Assembly (NCBI GenBank): GCA_002433465.1
Contig: DJIE01000204.1
Span: 1-6,093, forward strand
Length of the DNA stretch: 6,093 bases
From: Salinisphaera sp. UBA6602
Lineage (GTDB): Bacteria > Pseudomonadota > Gammaproteobacteria > Nevskiales > Salinisphaeraceae
Reading direction: 5' to 3'
The notes under the pieces are model-generated. The model was not told where the DNA came from. It worked only from the letters and a program-made list of their open reading frames with translations, and searched no databases. Of this stretch, positions 5,499 through 6,093 are shown piece by piece (positions within the stretch are counted from its first letter, which is position 1; each line of letters starts with the position of its first letter). Both the position numbers and the translations under genes were made by a program.

Positions 5499-6093
5499 TT
5501 ACGCCCCCTGGGCGAGCGTGTCCCGGGCCAGCTGCACGAACAGCGCAATGCCGGGCGCCATGATGCGGTCGTTGAAATCGTAGGCCGGGTGATGCAGCCC
5601 GTGCGTATGCGCGTCGTCGCCCGAACCGACATGGATATAGGCCCCCGGGCAGACATCCAGCATGTAGGAGAAATCCTCGCCGCCCATGCACGGCGGATAG
5701 TTCGGCGCGAGGGCAGCTTCGCCAAACGTCGAGGCGATCGCCGCGCGGGCCGTGGCGGTCGGGCCGGCATGGTTGTAGGTCACGCTGAACTTGTCCTCGA
5801 TGGACAACTCGATGGTCGCGCCATAGTTTGCTTCCAGGCCCTCACAAATAGCACGCAGGCGTGCGCGGAGTTTCTCGCGGGTGTCGTTGTCCAGCGCGCG
5901 CAGCGTACCGGACAGCCGCGCGGTATCCGGAATCACCGCGAAACCGGCCAGATCACCGGCCTGAATCGAACACAGGCTGAGCACCGCCGGCGCCAGCGGG
6001 TCGATATCCCGCCCGACGATGGCATGGGCCTGGGTGATCAGATCGCCGGCGATACGTACCGGGTCGATACAGCCATGCGAATTGAGCCCGCCG
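5499..6093 (-). CDS. M20D-family amidohydrolase, C-terminal part (runs off the window)
   Basis: The last 198 residues or so of a hydrolase of the hippuricase/aminoacylase/IAA-amino-acid hydrolase group (peptidase family M20, subfamily D). The frame continues to the right edge without a stop, so the N-terminal catalytic part and the start codon lie outside; the ATG at 5984 is internal. Visible are the end of the lid/dimerization domain (S-H-G, then D-P-V near the edge, and I-D-P-L-A-P-A-V-L-S), then G-G-E-D-F at 5684-5670 and L-H-H-P-x-Y-D-F-N-D beginning at 5597. The last is the usual C-terminal metal-ligand motif of the family. Such cytoplasmic metal enzymes cleave the amide bond of N-acyl or N-aroyl amino acids. 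With a symporter downstream on the same strand, an uptake-then-hydrolysis role is likely, but the substrate is unknown. The segment between the domain histidine and D-P-V looks shorter than usual. Confidence 0.88.
   Translation of the reverse strand, partial: GGLNSHGCIDPVRIAGDLITQAHAIVGRDIDPLAPAVLSLCSIQAGDLAGFAVIPDTARLSGTLRALDNDTREKLRARLRAICEGLEANYGATIELSIEDKFSVTYNHAGPTATARAAIASTFGEAALAPNYPPCMGGEDFSYMLDVCPGAYIHVGSGDDAHTHGLHHPAYDFNDRIMAPGIALFVQLARDTLAQGA

Noticed and set aside
5384..5770. Minus-strand frame of 128 codons across the amidohydrolase-DUF3311 junction.
   Set aside because: It is out of frame with both real genes, arginine- and proline-rich, and has no recognisable motif.

Overview
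This is a high-GC, densely coded chromosomal window from a proteobacterium. The gene types (a glutamate racemase for peptidoglycan, a DesC/DesB-type fatty acid desaturase pair, a sodium/solute symporter with a DUF3311 partner and an M20D amidohydrolase) suggest an aerobic gammaproteobacterium of the Pseudomonas/Salinisphaera kind. The racemase, however, has motif wording I associate with alphaproteobacteria, so the taxonomic call is an inference. I see no tRNA, rRNA, CRISPR array, insertion sequence or phage gene.

Layout. (1) 146-967, + strand: murI, glutamate racemase. (2) 968-1372: a non-coding stretch of about 405 bases with an AT-richer core, a 17-bp inverted repeat and weak promoter-like boxes. 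It probably holds the control region of the next two genes. (3) 1373-2431 and 2482-3651, + strand: an NAD(P)H-dependent flavin/[2Fe-2S] reductase followed by a membrane di-iron fatty acid desaturase. Each has a strong ribosome binding site, and a perfect 8-bp stem-loop sits in the 50-base gap between them. (4) 3652-3750: a convergent junction with two hairpins, one of them a perfect 10-bp GC-rich stem. (5) 5214-3751 and 5438-5211, - strand: a sodium/solute symporter preceded by a 75-residue DUF3311 membrane protein, the two overlapping by ATGA. (6) 5499 to the right edge, - strand: the C-terminal part of an M20D amidohydrolase, separated from the DUF3311 gene by a hairpin followed by four T's.

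How they work together. The reductase passes electrons from NAD(P)H through FAD and a plant-type [2Fe-2S] centre to the desaturase, which introduces a double bond into a fatty acyl chain. This matches the desCB arrangement of Pseudomonas aeruginosa, but the TetR-type regulator gene desT, which lies beside desCB there, is not in this window. On the minus strand, the amidohydrolase, DUF3311 protein and symporter look like an uptake-and-hydrolysis module for an N-acylated or amidated amino acid or similar compound; the substrate cannot be read from the sequence.

Nothing here is clearly a new system. The points most worth checking are the regulatory structures: the upstream dyad, the switch-like hairpin between reductase and desaturase, and the internal terminator-like hairpin in the minus-strand cluster. 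A shortened conserved segment in the amidohydrolase is also of interest.
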